The notes below the pieces were generated by a model. The model did not search any database and was not told the DNA's origin. It worked only from the letters and a program-made list of their open reading frames with translations. 64,000 nt of DNA from Paenibacillus sp. Soil750. GTDB lineage: Bacteria; Bacillota; Bacilli; Paenibacillales; NBRC-103111. Position 1 is the stretch's first letter. Every line of letters begins with the position of its first letter. The stretch lies in NCBI RefSeq assembly GCF_001428045.1, contig NZ_LMSD01000003.1:1-64000 (forward strand), in the 5' to 3' direction. Positions 16,721-26,106 of this stretch are shown one piece after another. A program made the position numbers and the translations under genes.

Positions 16721-16923
16721 AGATCATAAACTCCTGTTCATTCGTTGGTTAGGAAGGACTCTGGCCTTAGCACATCGTTTCCTATTATCGGTTCTTCGCT
16801 AATCTTGCCACAGAAAAGTAAAAGAATCAATTGCCTATTGTTCAATTCCTTGGGACTAGCCAAGTGGTTTTCTGTATTTTCGACAGCAAATTCGTCAATG
16901 CTGTTGAAGAGGTGAACGCGACA

Positions 16924-17220
16924 ATGTCGATAATAATCGTTATTTTTGTTATTCTGATTCCGCTAGTTATGCTTGCTAGTGCTTGGTTACTACATTCCTT
17001 TAAACATGTATTCGCAGGGGCAGCGGTTTTATGTGCGTATATATTTGGTGCAATCACTTCCATGCACGTGTACCAGATCCTTCGAGATGATACGGTTTTC
17101 ATGACGAACATCCATGTTGTTTTTACGAACAAGCTGTTTCTGTTCACTGGTGGTTATTTAGGGGCATATGGGATTTATATGTTGCTGCATTGTTTTTTAA
17201 AAGGAATTCGCAGCGAGTGA
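16924..17220 (+). CDS. Small membrane protein (98 aa), unknown
   Basis: The start is set at ATG 16924 after GAAGAGGTG; codons further up in the frame lack a ribosome site. Three hydrophobic segments are visible (residues ~2-24, 28-48, 66-90), with a short polar loop HVYQILRDDTVFMTN between the second and third. No family is recognised. It lies 76 bases before nagZ on the same strand and may share its transcript. Confidence 0.65.
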   Translation: MSIIIVIFVILIPLVMLASAWLLHSFKHVFAGAAVLCAYIFGAITSMHVYQILRDDTVFMTNIHVVFTNKLFLFTGGYLGAYGIYMLLHCFLKGIRSE

Positions 17221-17296
17221 AGCGGCAATTCAACGATTCCAATGCATGGTGCGTCTACTCTATATAGTGACTGTGATGTAAAGGCAGGTGGCAAAG

Positions 17297-18598
17297 ATGA
17301 AACGAAATTATTCCCAAATCATGCGTAGAATTGGAACAGTTGGAGGGTTAATGCTCCTTATTACGGGTTGTGCGACACGTCATGAAGCTCAGCCAAGTGG
17401 AACTCCTATCCCGAGTTCACCGTCAGTTACTGTTTCGCCAACAGTGGTGCCTACCTCTACACCTATCCCGTCGGTTGCTCCTACGCCTTCGCCAACTCCG
17501 GTAGCATCGGTGAATTTTCCTAAAATGACACTGGATGAGAAGCTAGGTCAGATGATAATCGCTGGAATCGATGATTATAGTATGAATGAAGAAGCACGTA
17601 AATTGATTGCAACCTATCATGTAGGTGGCATTATTCTGTATAAGCCGAATGTGAAAGATACGAATCAATTAGTGAGCCTAGTCAATGATTTGAAAAAGAC
17701 GAATACGGTGAACAAGCTTCCACTGTGGCTTGGTGTCGATGAAGAAGGCGGCAGGGTAACGCGATTGCCCGATGAAATCTCGAAAACACCGACAAGTCAG
17801 ACGATTGGAAAATCGGGTAAAACCGAGTTGGCTCACAGCATCGGTCAGTTGCTGGGGAAAGAGCTGAATGCCTATGGGCTTAATATGGATTTTGCGCCTG
17901 ATTTGGATATCAACAGCAACCCCAAGAACCCGGTTATTGGCGATCGATCTTTTGGCGCGAATGCAGCGCTCGTAAGTAGCTTCGGAATTCCGATGATGAA
18001 TGGCATACAAGAGATGAAGGTCGTTCCGGTTGTGAAGCATTTTCCGGGACACGGGGATACGGCTGTTGATTCACATATTGGCTTACCCGTTGTTCAAAAT
18101 GACCTCGCTCGCTTGCGGAAGCTTGAGCTGATTCCTTTTGCAGATGCTATTAAGCATCAGGCGGATGCGATTATGGTCGCTCATATTTTGCTGCCAAAAA
18201 TAGATACGAAATACCCGGCTTCGATGTCGAAGACGATCATGACGGATCTTCTACGCAAGGAGCTTGGCTTCAAGGGGCTCATCATGACAGATGATATGAC
18301 GATGGGCGCCATTGCGGAAAATTATGAAATGGGCGAAGCTGCCGTGAAGTCTGTGCTCGCGGGTTCCAATGTCGTGATGGTCGGGCACGATCCTCAGAAA
18401 GCGATAACCGTTATTAACTCCTTGCGTACCGCTGTTCAAGCGGGGCGGATTCCCTTAGACACGATTGACCAAAGTGTGCAACAGGTCTATAAACTGAAAA
18501 TGAAGTATAAGCTTCAGGATCAGCCGGTAACTGTACCGGATCCGAAGCTGCTGAATGCTGAAGTTCAGCGGGTGCTTGCTCCGCTTAGTGCGAAGTAA
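17297..18598 (+). CDS. nagZ: Beta-N-acetylhexosaminidase, GH3 lipoprotein
   Basis: This 433-aa protein has a lipoprotein signal peptide ending in LLITGC, then a Pro/Ser/Thr-rich linker (~25-75), then a GH3 NagZ domain. KHFPGHGDTAVDSH is the NagZ signature loop carrying the catalytic His/Asp pair, and MTDDMTMGAI holds the nucleophile Asp. It would trim GlcNAc from muropeptides at the outer membrane face during wall recycling. ATG 17297 is preferred because AGGCAGGTGG precedes it; GTG 17288 is the alternative. The gene is followed by a spaced intergenic repeat region. Confidence 0.92.
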   Translation: MKRNYSQIMRRIGTVGGLMLLITGCATRHEAQPSGTPIPSSPSVTVSPTVVPTSTPIPSVAPTPSPTPVASVNFPKMTLDEKLGQMIIAGIDDYSMNEEARKLIATYHVGGIILYKPNVKDTNQLVSLVNDLKKTNTVNKLPLWLGVDEEGGRVTRLPDEISKTPTSQTIGKSGKTELAHSIGQLLGKELNAYGLNMDFAPDLDINSNPKNPVIGDRSFGANAALVSSFGIPMMNGIQEMKVVPVVKHFPGHGDTAVDSHIGLPVVQNDLARLRKLELIPFADAIKHQADAIMVAHILLPKIDTKYPASMSKTIMTDLLRKELGFKGLIMTDDMTMGAIAENYEMGEAAVKSVLAGSNVVMVGHDPQKAITVINSLRTAVQAGRIPLDTIDQSVQQVYKLKMKYKLQDQPVTVPDPKLLNAEVQRVLAPLSAK

Positions 18599-18864
18599 GG
18601 GTTGGCGTCGTGGTGGTGCTGAGATGCCATGATCTCAGTCGACCACCGCACGGAAGGGTGCGGGGGGGGGGACACACAACAAACTAGCTACTTTATAACC
18701 CTCGCCCCCATCAACACAGCGTTACAATGCACCTCATTCTGCCTATGGTAAACTAGCTATTTGGGTCGGAATCACGTACATCTTTGAGATCTCGAGAAAA
18801 CAGATATACGAAATAGGACTTTGGCGAGGCAGAGATGGGTCTGCATGCTGTAGTTGAATTGAAA

Positions 18865-19053
18865 TAACTGGAAAATATACAGCTATATTGAAAGATTTCA
18901 ATTGATTTTTTGATTTAAATGGAAAATATGTAGCTAAATTCTCGTTTTTCTCCTTATTGAGAGGATATTGCTTGAATTAGATGTATTTTTTCCAGTTATT
19001 CCTCGCAGAGAGGGATTATCGCCGAAAATAGATGTACTTTATACAGTTACATT
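18865..19053. repeat. Intergenic spaced repeat array, type A (forward, forward, reverse, reverse)
   Basis: Four units of about 25 bp begin at ~18865, 18917, 18975 and 19026. The first two resemble CTGGAAAATATACAGCTA; the last two are the reverse complement of that sequence (for example TAGATGTATTTTTTCCAG). Steps are 52, 58 and 51 bp. The same unit family recurs at 48362-48549. The region 18599-19132 between convergent genes holds no gene; 18660-18669 is a run of ten G. Confidence 0.7.
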
Positions 19054-19132
19054 TCAATTCAAGTGGGTTGAGAGCGCCTCGGACATAGGTGAAGCTGCGT
19101 CTTATACACTATCACTCAACCGCGCCCCACCC

Positions 19133-19176
19133 AAAAAAAACCGTCCCCCCGAGTAAACTCGGAATGACGGTTTTTT
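19133..19176 (-). terminator. Intrinsic terminator of the YheC/D-like gene
   Basis: AAAAACCGTC...GACGGTTTTTT with an inner GAGT/ACTC stem lies 30 bases past the stop at 19206. It has A/T runs on both sides and may work both ways. Confidence 0.85.
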
Positions 19177-19205
19177 GCTTCGTTCTGCTGCTCCCGCTCC
19201 AGCTT

Positions 19206-20306
19206 CTAGCACGGAGGCGTGCCACCGTCTAAGATGAATTTGGCATAGGCTATAGGGTTGAAATAGGTGGCTTTCCAACACTCTTGCATATTTGCCTCAC
19301 GGAAACTGTAACGTTGATCCTTCCCATTGCATTCGATAAATAAAGGGAAGCCATCGTTCGTCATAGCAATGTCGAGTCCTAAATCAGCCAAGTTTGGCAA
19401 TTCTGTGCTGAGATGCTTGGCGACCAAGAGCGCGAAATTCGTCATCTGGAGACATACGGTCTCCGGGTCAAGCTGAGGATAGTGGTTATTCAAAATATCG
19501 GATAAGGAACTGACACGCCCGCCTTGCGCGACATTCGTTAAGAAATGCTTACGGGAGGCTACCTTGGCAATGATGCCAGTAACGCCCCATGATCCATCAT
19601 TCCCACGCTGAACGGAAACGCGCAGGTCAAAGGGAGAACCATCTACCGTGGCAAGAGGCAGGCATTGTTGAACCATATAGCTGCTCCTTACAATCCGCCG
19701 GCGGAGAAGCAGGGGCAAGTGTTGACGGAACTTGAGTGTTCGCCAAGTCCGATTCGAAAGCTTCATGTTAACGGGATAGAGGAGTTTCCATAAGTTCCCT
19801 TGACGCTCTAATTTCATCACACCGCGTCCGATGCTAGAATTGGTTGGTTTGATAATTAATGTGTCAAACGAATCCATCATGGCCTTAACATTTTCAATTG
19901 TAGCTGGAAATGTACAGGGGAGATGCGGGCGAATGCTCTCATTTTTCATTAAGATTTCATGGATACGCATCTTGCTATAACGGTTCCAACGATTAAACAG
20001 CGTAACACCTTGCTGTGTCCATGCTTCCAAAATTCGTGCTGAAGAAGAGTCCAAATAAATGGCACGATTATGAATGACTTTAGGGAGATCAGACCATTTT
20101 CTTATAAAATGTTGGCCATCCTTTACATAGGCATATACCTTCATTGTTTTCATATGAACATCATGAATTCGGAAATAACAAGGCGTAAGGCCATAGAGTT
20201 TGCCAGCATCCTCGTAAAAACGAATGGCTTCGTATTGTGTGTTCCCTAGAGGAATACCTGCAAACAAGGAATCGTTAACTAAAATACCCACATAGGGATT
20301 ACTCAT
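19206..20306 (-). CDS. YheC/YheD-family ATP-grasp protein, spore-associated
   Basis: This 366-aa protein has a C-terminal ATP-grasp fold: TLIIKPTNSSIGRGVMKL (ATP-binding), SPFDLRVSVQR, and DIAMTNDGFPLFIECNGK for metal binding. The N-terminal ~110 residues match the YheC/D family, whose Bacillus members sit in the spore coat. The start at 20306 (MSNPYVGILVND) follows GGGAGTG; an upstream open stretch of 80 codons has no ribosome site. It is divergent from the glycosyltransferase at 20523. A sigma-K-like promoter lies in the gap. ATP-grasp enzymes ligate a carboxylate to an amine or thiol; the substrate is unknown. Confidence 0.82.
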   Translation of the reverse strand: MSNPYVGILVNDSLFAGIPLGNTQYEAIRFYEDAGKLYGLTPCYFRIHDVHMKTMKVYAYVKDGQHFIRKWSDLPKVIHNRAIYLDSSSARILEAWTQQGVTLFNRWNRYSKMRIHEILMKNESIRPHLPCTFPATIENVKAMMDSFDTLIIKPTNSSIGRGVMKLERQGNLWKLLYPVNMKLSNRTWRTLKFRQHLPLLLRRRIVRSSYMVQQCLPLATVDGSPFDLRVSVQRGNDGSWGVTGIIAKVASRKHFLTNVAQGGRVSSLSDILNNHYPQLDPETVCLQMTNFALLVAKHLSTELPNLADLGLDIAMTNDGFPLFIECNGKDQRYSFREANMQECWKATYFNPIAYAKFILDGGTPPC

Positions 20307-20363
20307 TGACTTCACTCCCTCTTTAATTGGGGCTTGAATATTTGCCGAAAACGGAATCACACT

Positions 20364-20391
20364 TAGTTTATGGAAAAAGAACAAGACTTGT
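20364..20391 (-). promoter_or_regulatory. Putative sigma-K promoter
   Basis: On the minus strand CATAAACTA (20372-20364) fits CATANNNTA, and ACA (20391-20389) lies 16 bases further upstream. The same -10 sequence stands before gerE at 49000. It would drive the YheC/D-like gene late in the mother cell. Confidence 0.5.
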
Positions 20392-20522
20392 TTGTACAAA
20401 TGCCGATACTTTCTTCTAAAACAAGGACAGATGCCCATGCTTTGCCACTTTATCCGCATATGTATAGAAGAAGTAGCAGAATGGGGGGAGCTCAGCCTCA
20501 TTTTATCCAGGAGGTTTAGAAG

Positions 20523-21713
20523 TTGAAGACTAAACGGAAGCCGCAATCGAACCGTCTTGTCATTGTCACTCCAGGCTCTTTTCCTATACCCTCAGGGACT
20601 AGTAGCTCGGTTGAGCAAGTGGTTCAGAAGACAGCGGAGCAGTTGGTGAAGAGCATGCCTGTAGTCGTATTTGGACGGAAAACATCCTATCAACCTTGGA
20701 AGGAAATTCGGCAGGATGTAACGTATCAGCGAGTACCTTATCAGACACAAACTACCTATATGAAACATGTAGCTAAACAGATATCCTCGTTAAGTCCTGG
20801 TATTATTCAAGTGGATAATCGGCCACGCTTCCTTCCCTTTCTTCGTAAACGATACCCTCATTCCAAATTAAGTCTCGTCCTCCACTCTACGTCTTTTATT
20901 ACTAGACCCTATATTTCTAATGCATCTCTAACCGTTTGTTTGCGTGCTGCTGATGTCATTATCGTGAATAGCGACTTTCTAAAGCGGTTTCTGCAAAAAA
21001 AAGTGCCTAGTGCTGCCCATAAAATAGTTACACACTATTTAGGTGTTGATGTTGCTCAATTTATTTCCAAATGGTCGGATGAAGGCATCAAATCTCGTAT
21101 GGATATGCGCAATGGATTGGAATGTGAGCATCGCAAAATTATTTTATATGTAGGTAGATTGATTCCTAAGAAAGGTGTTCATCATCTGCTGAAAGCGATG
21201 AAAAGTGTCATAAAGAGTGAACCAAGCGCCAAGCTTGTAATCATTGGGAGTGCTTATTATGGATCTAAGAAAGAAACCAAGTATGTCAGGCAATTAGTTA
21301 AAGCAGCGAGGATGATGCCAGAGCATGTCCAATTTATTCCGTATGTGAAGCATCAAGAAATGCCTAAATGGGTCCGAATCGCCGATGTTTTTGTTGTCCC
21401 CTCGATTGGGAAGGAAGCTTTTGGACTTGTCAATGTTGAGGCCATGGCTTCTGGTGTTCCCGTTGTTGCAACTAGAGTAGGCGGTATTCAAGAGGTTGTG
21501 GAAGATGGCAAAACTGGCTATTTAATCGAACTGGGCGCCATTGACAATGAACTCCCTGAGCGTGTCATACGGTTACTGAAAGATGAAAGCCTGCAACGTA
21601 ATCTGGGGGAAAACGGCATCAAGCGGGTTGATAACCTGTTCACATGGCAGCGAGCTGCTGAGGTGAGGTCAGAGTTGTACAGTCGAATGTTGAAGGAAAC
21701 GGCACTTGTCTAG
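20523..21713 (+). CDS. Glycosyltransferase family 4
   Basis: This 396-aa GT-B enzyme has IILYVGRLIPKKGVHHLL and VVPSIGKEAFGLVNVEAMASG in the C-terminal Rossmann half, with the E-x7-E pair for nucleotide-sugar binding. The start is TTG at 20523, 8 bases after AGGAGG; no ATG competes. The N-terminus is basic (MKTKRKPQSNR). It has no signal or membrane segment, so it acts in the cytosol. It leads into the repeat-protein gene 91 bases further on, and together they start the spore-surface cluster. Donor and acceptor are unknown. Confidence 0.88.
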   Translation: MKTKRKPQSNRLVIVTPGSFPIPSGTSSSVEQVVQKTAEQLVKSMPVVVFGRKTSYQPWKEIRQDVTYQRVPYQTQTTYMKHVAKQISSLSPGIIQVDNRPRFLPFLRKRYPHSKLSLVLHSTSFITRPYISNASLTVCLRAADVIIVNSDFLKRFLQKKVPSAAHKIVTHYLGVDVAQFISKWSDEGIKSRMDMRNGLECEHRKIILYVGRLIPKKGVHHLLKAMKSVIKSEPSAKLVIIGSAYYGSKKETKYVRQLVKAARMMPEHVQFIPYVKHQEMPKWVRIADVFVVPSIGKEAFGLVNVEAMASGVPVVATRVGGIQEVVEDGKTGYLIELGAIDNELPERVIRLLKDESLQRNLGENGIKRVDNLFTWQRAAEVRSELYSRMLKETALV

Positions 21714-21804
21714 GTGAGCGCACATTTTTTGGGGCTAATGTACTTATTAAGGTGAGAATGAATATGTTACCAAAGATAAATCTTGGCGAATGGAGAGGAG
21801 TCAT

Positions 21805-24800
21805 ATGAATAAGCGTAAGAGCAGCACTACCCAGAAAGCGAACGTGCACAAAGTGAACGCTAACTTGAATGAATTAAAATGGCTCGATGAAGCACCAATA
21901 AAGCAAGAAAAATTGGTAGAACAACCCAAACTAATCGCGAAAACGAATCCAGCGGTGACAGAGAAGACAGAGAAGACAGAAAAGACAGAATCAAACAAAG
22001 TCTTGCATGTCTCCAAGGTTGCAGAGCAAATCACACCTGATCTGTTATTAACGGAGCGAAAAACGGGGAAATTCGTTGACCCGGTTGTCTATACAGACGA
22101 CATTGTAGATGAAGCGGTAACATGGGACAAAATTGCAAGCCGATCAATCGATGACACGAAGATAAAACCGTTCAGCATTGGTGTCAGATCAATTAAGGAT
22201 GGCGCGATTGAGCCTTCCAAATTAGCTCATGCAAGCGTAACCCGTCCGAAAATTGCCAACCAGGCTATCCATGATGAACATATTGCTCCAAACAGTATAG
22301 CAGGAGATAAAATTCAAGATAATTCAATATCTGGCGGAAAGCTGTCCGATAGCAGCATTACAACTGCCAAAATTGCTGATAGGTCAGTGGATGCCACCAA
22401 ACTGGCAGACGCTTCTATTTTGCCACAACATTTATCAGAACTGATTATTACAAGTGACTATATTGATCAACAAGCGATCACGTCAGATAAAATCCTCAGC
22501 GGTGCTGTTCAGACGAAGCATCTGGCCAACTATATTATTGATACGGCTAAGCTCATGGACGCTTCCATCACCTCTGCGAAAATTAGAGATGGTGCTGTAA
22601 CGGAAGAAAAATTGGGGATTGGCAGTATCGGTTCTATTCATATCCAGGCCGATAGTGTTCAGTCCGAACATTTAAAAAATCACTTAATTACAAGTGACAA
22701 ACTCGCTGATCAGACTGTAACAAGTGGTAAGCTTGCTCCGCATGCCGTAGATTCGATGCATATCACACAATCCGCGGTGAGAGGTATTCATATTGAAGGC
22801 GGTGAGGTAACCAGTTACCACATAGCTGATCAAGCAATTCGTACTAAACATATTGGGGAAGGTGCCATAGAAACGAAGCTCATTCAAGATGGTGCGATTA
22901 CCGTGGCGAAATTGGGCGAGAAGATCATAGCGAGCAAACATATAACGCCGCAAGCTATTGAGTCTGACCACTTGAACGATCAAGTTATTTCTAACAGCAA
23001 ATTGCATGACGGTGCGGTCACTGCGGATAAAATTGCGCAAGGTGCCATCATCGCCAAACATATCGGTTCACATATGATAAGGACTGATCATCTAGAGGAG
23101 AATGTGATATCTAGCTCCAAAATTGCTGCAGGTTCCATCATTACAGATAAATTGGCAGAGGGGAGTGTTGCTAATTCTAAACTAAAGGATGAGAGTGTCA
23201 CCTCCAACAAAATTGCCTACCGCACCATCAATTCTGCTCATCTGCAGGAAGAGATTATTGCTGCTGGTCACATCGCAAAAGGTGCGATTGGTGAGAAACA
23301 AATCGATTTGCACGCGATTCAACGCAACCATATTGCGGATGAAGCCATCACTACTAGACATATTCAGGAAGAAAGCATTACGACGAGTAAGCTTGCTGAG
23401 GAAGCCGTAACAACGGCGAAGATCGCTCCGATGTCAATAGAATCACGTCATTTGCAAGATGAAATTATCGATGGTGTTCATATTAAACAAGGGACGATTA
23501 CTTCTGAACATTTGGCACAAGGATCCATTACATTGGAGGTATTCGCTGATCGAAGTCTAATGGGCAGTAAACTACAAGAAAATGCAATCACGACTGAAAT
23601 CTTAGCCGACAGTGCAGTCACCGAAGAAAAGCTCGCGAATGGAGCGGTGAGCACACAACACCTTCAAGCAGAATCTGTGACGACGTGGACCATTGAAGAT
23701 CAAGCCATAACGAACGCGAAGCTAGAGGATGAAGTAGTAACTTCAGATAAGTTGGCTGATGGCAGTATCATTAGTACCAAAATTTCGAGCAAAGCGGTGA
23801 ATGCAGAGCATATCATCGACGGTGCGATCACCGCCTCGAAATTGGCGAATGAAAGTGTGCATGGTAGCAAGTTGGCACCTGCTGCGGTAGTTGCCAGGCA
23901 TTTGGCGGATGGGTCCATCATTAGCACGAAGGTTGCTTTTCGCGCGATCAACACGGAGCATCTGGCAGAAGGAGCGGTCGTTGGTACGAAGCTGGCGAAT
24001 CATAGTGTAGAAGGCTCGAAAATCATGCCTGGCACAATCACAGACGAACATCTTTCATTAGGCGTGGTGAATGGTACGAAATTGGCGCATGGTTCCGTAA
24101 GTAATCAGCATCTCCTTGCAGGAGCTATTGACTCTGAAAAGTTAGCTGTGAACTCTGTAGATGGCAGTAAACTGATGTCGGGCGCAGTGAACAATTATCA
24201 TCTTGCTGATCATGCCGTATATGGTGTGAAATTGGCACCAGAAAGCGTGGATGGAAGTAAGCTGGCTTCAGGTGCTGTAAATAGTGACCATTTGGCTGAT
24301 CATGTTGTAGATGCTTCTAAGCTGGCGTCGGGAAGTGTAGATAGCAGTAAAATTGTCTACGGTGCGATACAACGAGAACATTTATCGGACTTTATCATTG
24401 ATGGATTGAAGCTCTCCTTGGGCTCAGTGACTAGCAGCCATCTTGCTCCTGGCTCTATTGACGGGGGGAAACTTCAAAATGCCAGCATAGATAGTTCCAA
24501 GCTAATCGAGGGAACGATCGGAAGTGAGCACCTGCAAGACGAAACCGTCACAGGTGAAAAGCTAGCTCCTAGTAGTGTGGACAGCACAAAACTCGTATTC
24601 GGTGCGGTGAATACGGAGCACCTGTCTGATGATGCTGTTACAGGAGCGAAGCTATCCGTCAACAGTATTGATGGCAGCAAAGTTATTGACGGGGCGATCG
24701 ATACCGCTAAACTCGCTGATGGCAGTGTAGACAGCTATAAGCTGGCACAGGGAGCGGTAACGGATTTCCACTTAGCAACGGGCAGTATTGATGGAAGTAA

Positions 24801-25155
24801 GCTGCAAGCTGGGGTTATCACGAATCAACATGTTGCAGATGCCTCAATTACGGTGACGAAATTGGCAGATAATGTTGTGCGCAGCTCCTCCGGGCAAAGA
24901 AATGTGTTGCAACAGTTCGGTCTTGAGCCATTTGTTATGAAGATTCAGGATGAGACCATAGAGCTGGTACTTCATTTTGAAGAGGAATATGAGAATACAA
25001 ATTATGTGTTAACAGCGATCACGAATCATCCAGCTTGTTATGTCATTGTGAGTCAAAAGTCTACAGGCAGCGCGGTGTTGTCCATTATCCGAGCCAAGTT
25101 TTCACCCGATCAACATGGCATTGTGAATTGGATGGCCATCGGTAAGAGTCATTAA
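21805..25155 (+). CDS. Giant repeat protein (1116 aa), WIAG-tail type spore-surface scaffold candidate
   Basis: Residues ~95-1030 are about 90 copies of a degenerate 10-residue unit, with pattern [VI]-[TD]-[SG]-x-[KH]-[LI]-A-x-G-[SA]. Examples are ITSDKLADQT and SVDGSKLASGA. The alternating hydrophobic pattern predicts a beta-solenoid or a trimeric fibre like phage tail shafts. The last ~80 residues form a separate globular domain ending in GIVNWMAIGKSH, which I relate to the WIAG-tail domain of Paenibacillus proteins. There is no signal peptide, so it would be made in the mother cell and assemble on the forespore. The N-terminus holds three EKT repeats. Start: ATG 21805 after GGAGAGGAG; an earlier in-frame ATG at 21790 lacks a site. 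Abundant Ser/Thr make it a plausible acceptor for the neighbouring glycosyltransferases. This role is inference. Confidence 0.8.
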   Translation: MNKRKSSTTQKANVHKVNANLNELKWLDEAPIKQEKLVEQPKLIAKTNPAVTEKTEKTEKTESNKVLHVSKVAEQITPDLLLTERKTGKFVDPVVYTDDIVDEAVTWDKIASRSIDDTKIKPFSIGVRSIKDGAIEPSKLAHASVTRPKIANQAIHDEHIAPNSIAGDKIQDNSISGGKLSDSSITTAKIADRSVDATKLADASILPQHLSELIITSDYIDQQAITSDKILSGAVQTKHLANYIIDTAKLMDASITSAKIRDGAVTEEKLGIGSIGSIHIQADSVQSEHLKNHLITSDKLADQTVTSGKLAPHAVDSMHITQSAVRGIHIEGGEVTSYHIADQAIRTKHIGEGAIETKLIQDGAITVAKLGEKIIASKHITPQAIESDHLNDQVISNSKLHDGAVTADKIAQGAIIAKHIGSHMIRTDHLEENVISSSKIAAGSIITDKLAEGSVANSKLKDESVTSNKIAYRTINSAHLQEEIIAAGHIAKGAIGEKQIDLHAIQRNHIADEAITTRHIQEESITTSKLAEEAVTTAKIAPMSIESRHLQDEIIDGVHIKQGTITSEHLAQGSITLEVFADRSLMGSKLQENAITTEILADSAVTEEKLANGAVSTQHLQAESVTTWTIEDQAITNAKLEDEVVTSDKLADGSIISTKISSKAVNAEHIIDGAITASKLANESVHGSKLAPAAVVARHLADGSIISTKVAFRAINTEHLAEGAVVGTKLANHSVEGSKIMPGTITDEHLSLGVVNGTKLAHGSVSNQHLLAGAIDSEKLAVNSVDGSKLMSGAVNNYHLADHAVYGVKLAPESVDGSKLASGAVNSDHLADHVVDASKLASGSVDSSKIVYGAIQREHLSDFIIDGLKLSLGSVTSSHLAPGSIDGGKLQNASIDSSKLIEGTIGSEHLQDETVTGEKLAPSSVDSTKLVFGAVNTEHLSDDAVTGAKLSVNSIDGSKVIDGAIDTAKLADGSVDSYKLAQGAVTDFHLATGSIDGSKLQAGVITNQHVADASITVTKLADNVVRSSSGQRNVLQQFGLEPFVMKIQDETIELVLHFEEEYENTNYVLTAITNHPACYVIVSQKSTGSAVLSIIRAKFSPDQHGIVNWMAIGKSH

Positions 25156-25191
25156 TCGATGTAAGATGCGAGTCCTTCCTTCAAAAAACAA

Positions 25192-25239
25192 AAAAAACAG
25201 TGTCTCGCACTTAAGCGAGACTACTGTTTTTTGTTTTTT
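25192..25239 (+). terminator. Intrinsic terminator after the repeat protein
   Basis: AACAGTGTCTCGC pairs with GCGAGACTACTGTT around ACTTAA and is followed by TTTTTTG. It separates the repeat-protein unit from the sugar-nucleotide genes. Confidence 0.88.
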
Positions 25240-25386
25240 GGCTATTCGATAGATAGATTGATGACCAATTTTCAATTTAGGGGTAATCGTCCAATTTCCG
25301 TCTATCACGAAAGCATATGATAGTAGAAATGGATGTGACTATGCACCATAAGAAATCATACGAACGTTCGTGAAGGGGGATGACTT

Positions 25387-26106
25387 GTGAAAGGTGTCGT
25401 ACTTGCAGGAGGAACTGGAAGTCGTTTACGCCCTTTAACACATATTATTAACAAACATTTACTTCCAGTTGGTGAGCTGCCCATGATTCAATATGCCATT
25501 GATAAACTAAGTCAGGCAGGCATTCAGGATGTTCTTGTCATTACTGGGAAACAATCTGCGAGCTTATATGTAGATTACTTGGGTAGTGGTGACCTGTTCG
25601 GGGTGAATCTAACCTACAAGATTCAAGAGAAAGCAGGAGGTATTGCACAAGCCTTAGCATTGGCGGAGGATTTTGTGGGGGAGGGTGAGAAATTCGTGGT
25701 CATATTGGGAGATAATTTATTCCTAGATCCACTTCAGTCCATGATTGAAACCTTTTACCAGCAAGATGAAGGGGCTATGGTCATATTAAAAGAGGTGGAG
25801 GATCCTCGTAGATATGGCGTAGCAACGATGAAGCACAATCAAATTGAACGCATTATAGAGAAACCGGAGTATCCAGCCTCTCCATTTGCTGTGACGGGGA
25901 TCTATTTATATGACTCTTCTGTCTTTGAGATTATTAAATCACAATCACCTTCAGCAAGAGGCGAGATGGAAATCACAGATGTCAATAATGTGTATGCAGC
26001 CACAGGTACGCTCGCCCATATGTTCTTGACAGGTTGGTGGATTGACGCGGGCACGCATGAATCGCTCTTTCAAGCCACGCTGTTAGTTAGAAAGGGGTAC
26101 AGCTAA
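25387..26106 (+). CDS. Sugar-1-phosphate nucleotidylyltransferase (SpsI/RmlA-like)
   Basis: This 239-aa enzyme would join glucose-1-phosphate and dTTP to dTDP-glucose. GVVLAGGTGSRLRPLT is the nucleotide-binding signature; VILGDNLF and the EKP motif in IIEKPEYP are also present. It is the short form, as in Bacillus SpsI, not the ~290-aa RmlA. The start is GTG with AAGGGGGA upstream. The stop overlaps the next ATG by one base. A CATATGATA element at 25314 fits a sigma-K -10, but no good -35 is seen. Confidence 0.88.
   Translation: MKGVVLAGGTGSRLRPLTHIINKHLLPVGELPMIQYAIDKLSQAGIQDVLVITGKQSASLYVDYLGSGDLFGVNLTYKIQEKAGGIAQALALAEDFVGEGEKFVVILGDNLFLDPLQSMIETFYQQDEGAMVILKEVEDPRRYGVATMKHNQIERIIEKPEYPASPFAVTGIYLYDSSVFEIIKSQSPSARGEMEITDVNNVYAATGTLAHMFLTGWWIDAGTHESLFQATLLVRKGYS

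Noticed and set aside
18865-19053. CRISPR array for the evenly spaced repeats
   Set aside because: Units are degenerate, reverse orientation halfway, number only four, and no cas gene is near.
22684-23061. Minus-strand frames under the giant repeat protein
   Set aside because: They mirror the repeats of the plus-strand gene and have no ribosome sites.
25314-25322. Sigma-K promoter before the SpsI-like gene
   Set aside because: CATATGATA fits the -10 pattern, but no AC element lies at the proper distance, so it was not listed as a promoter.
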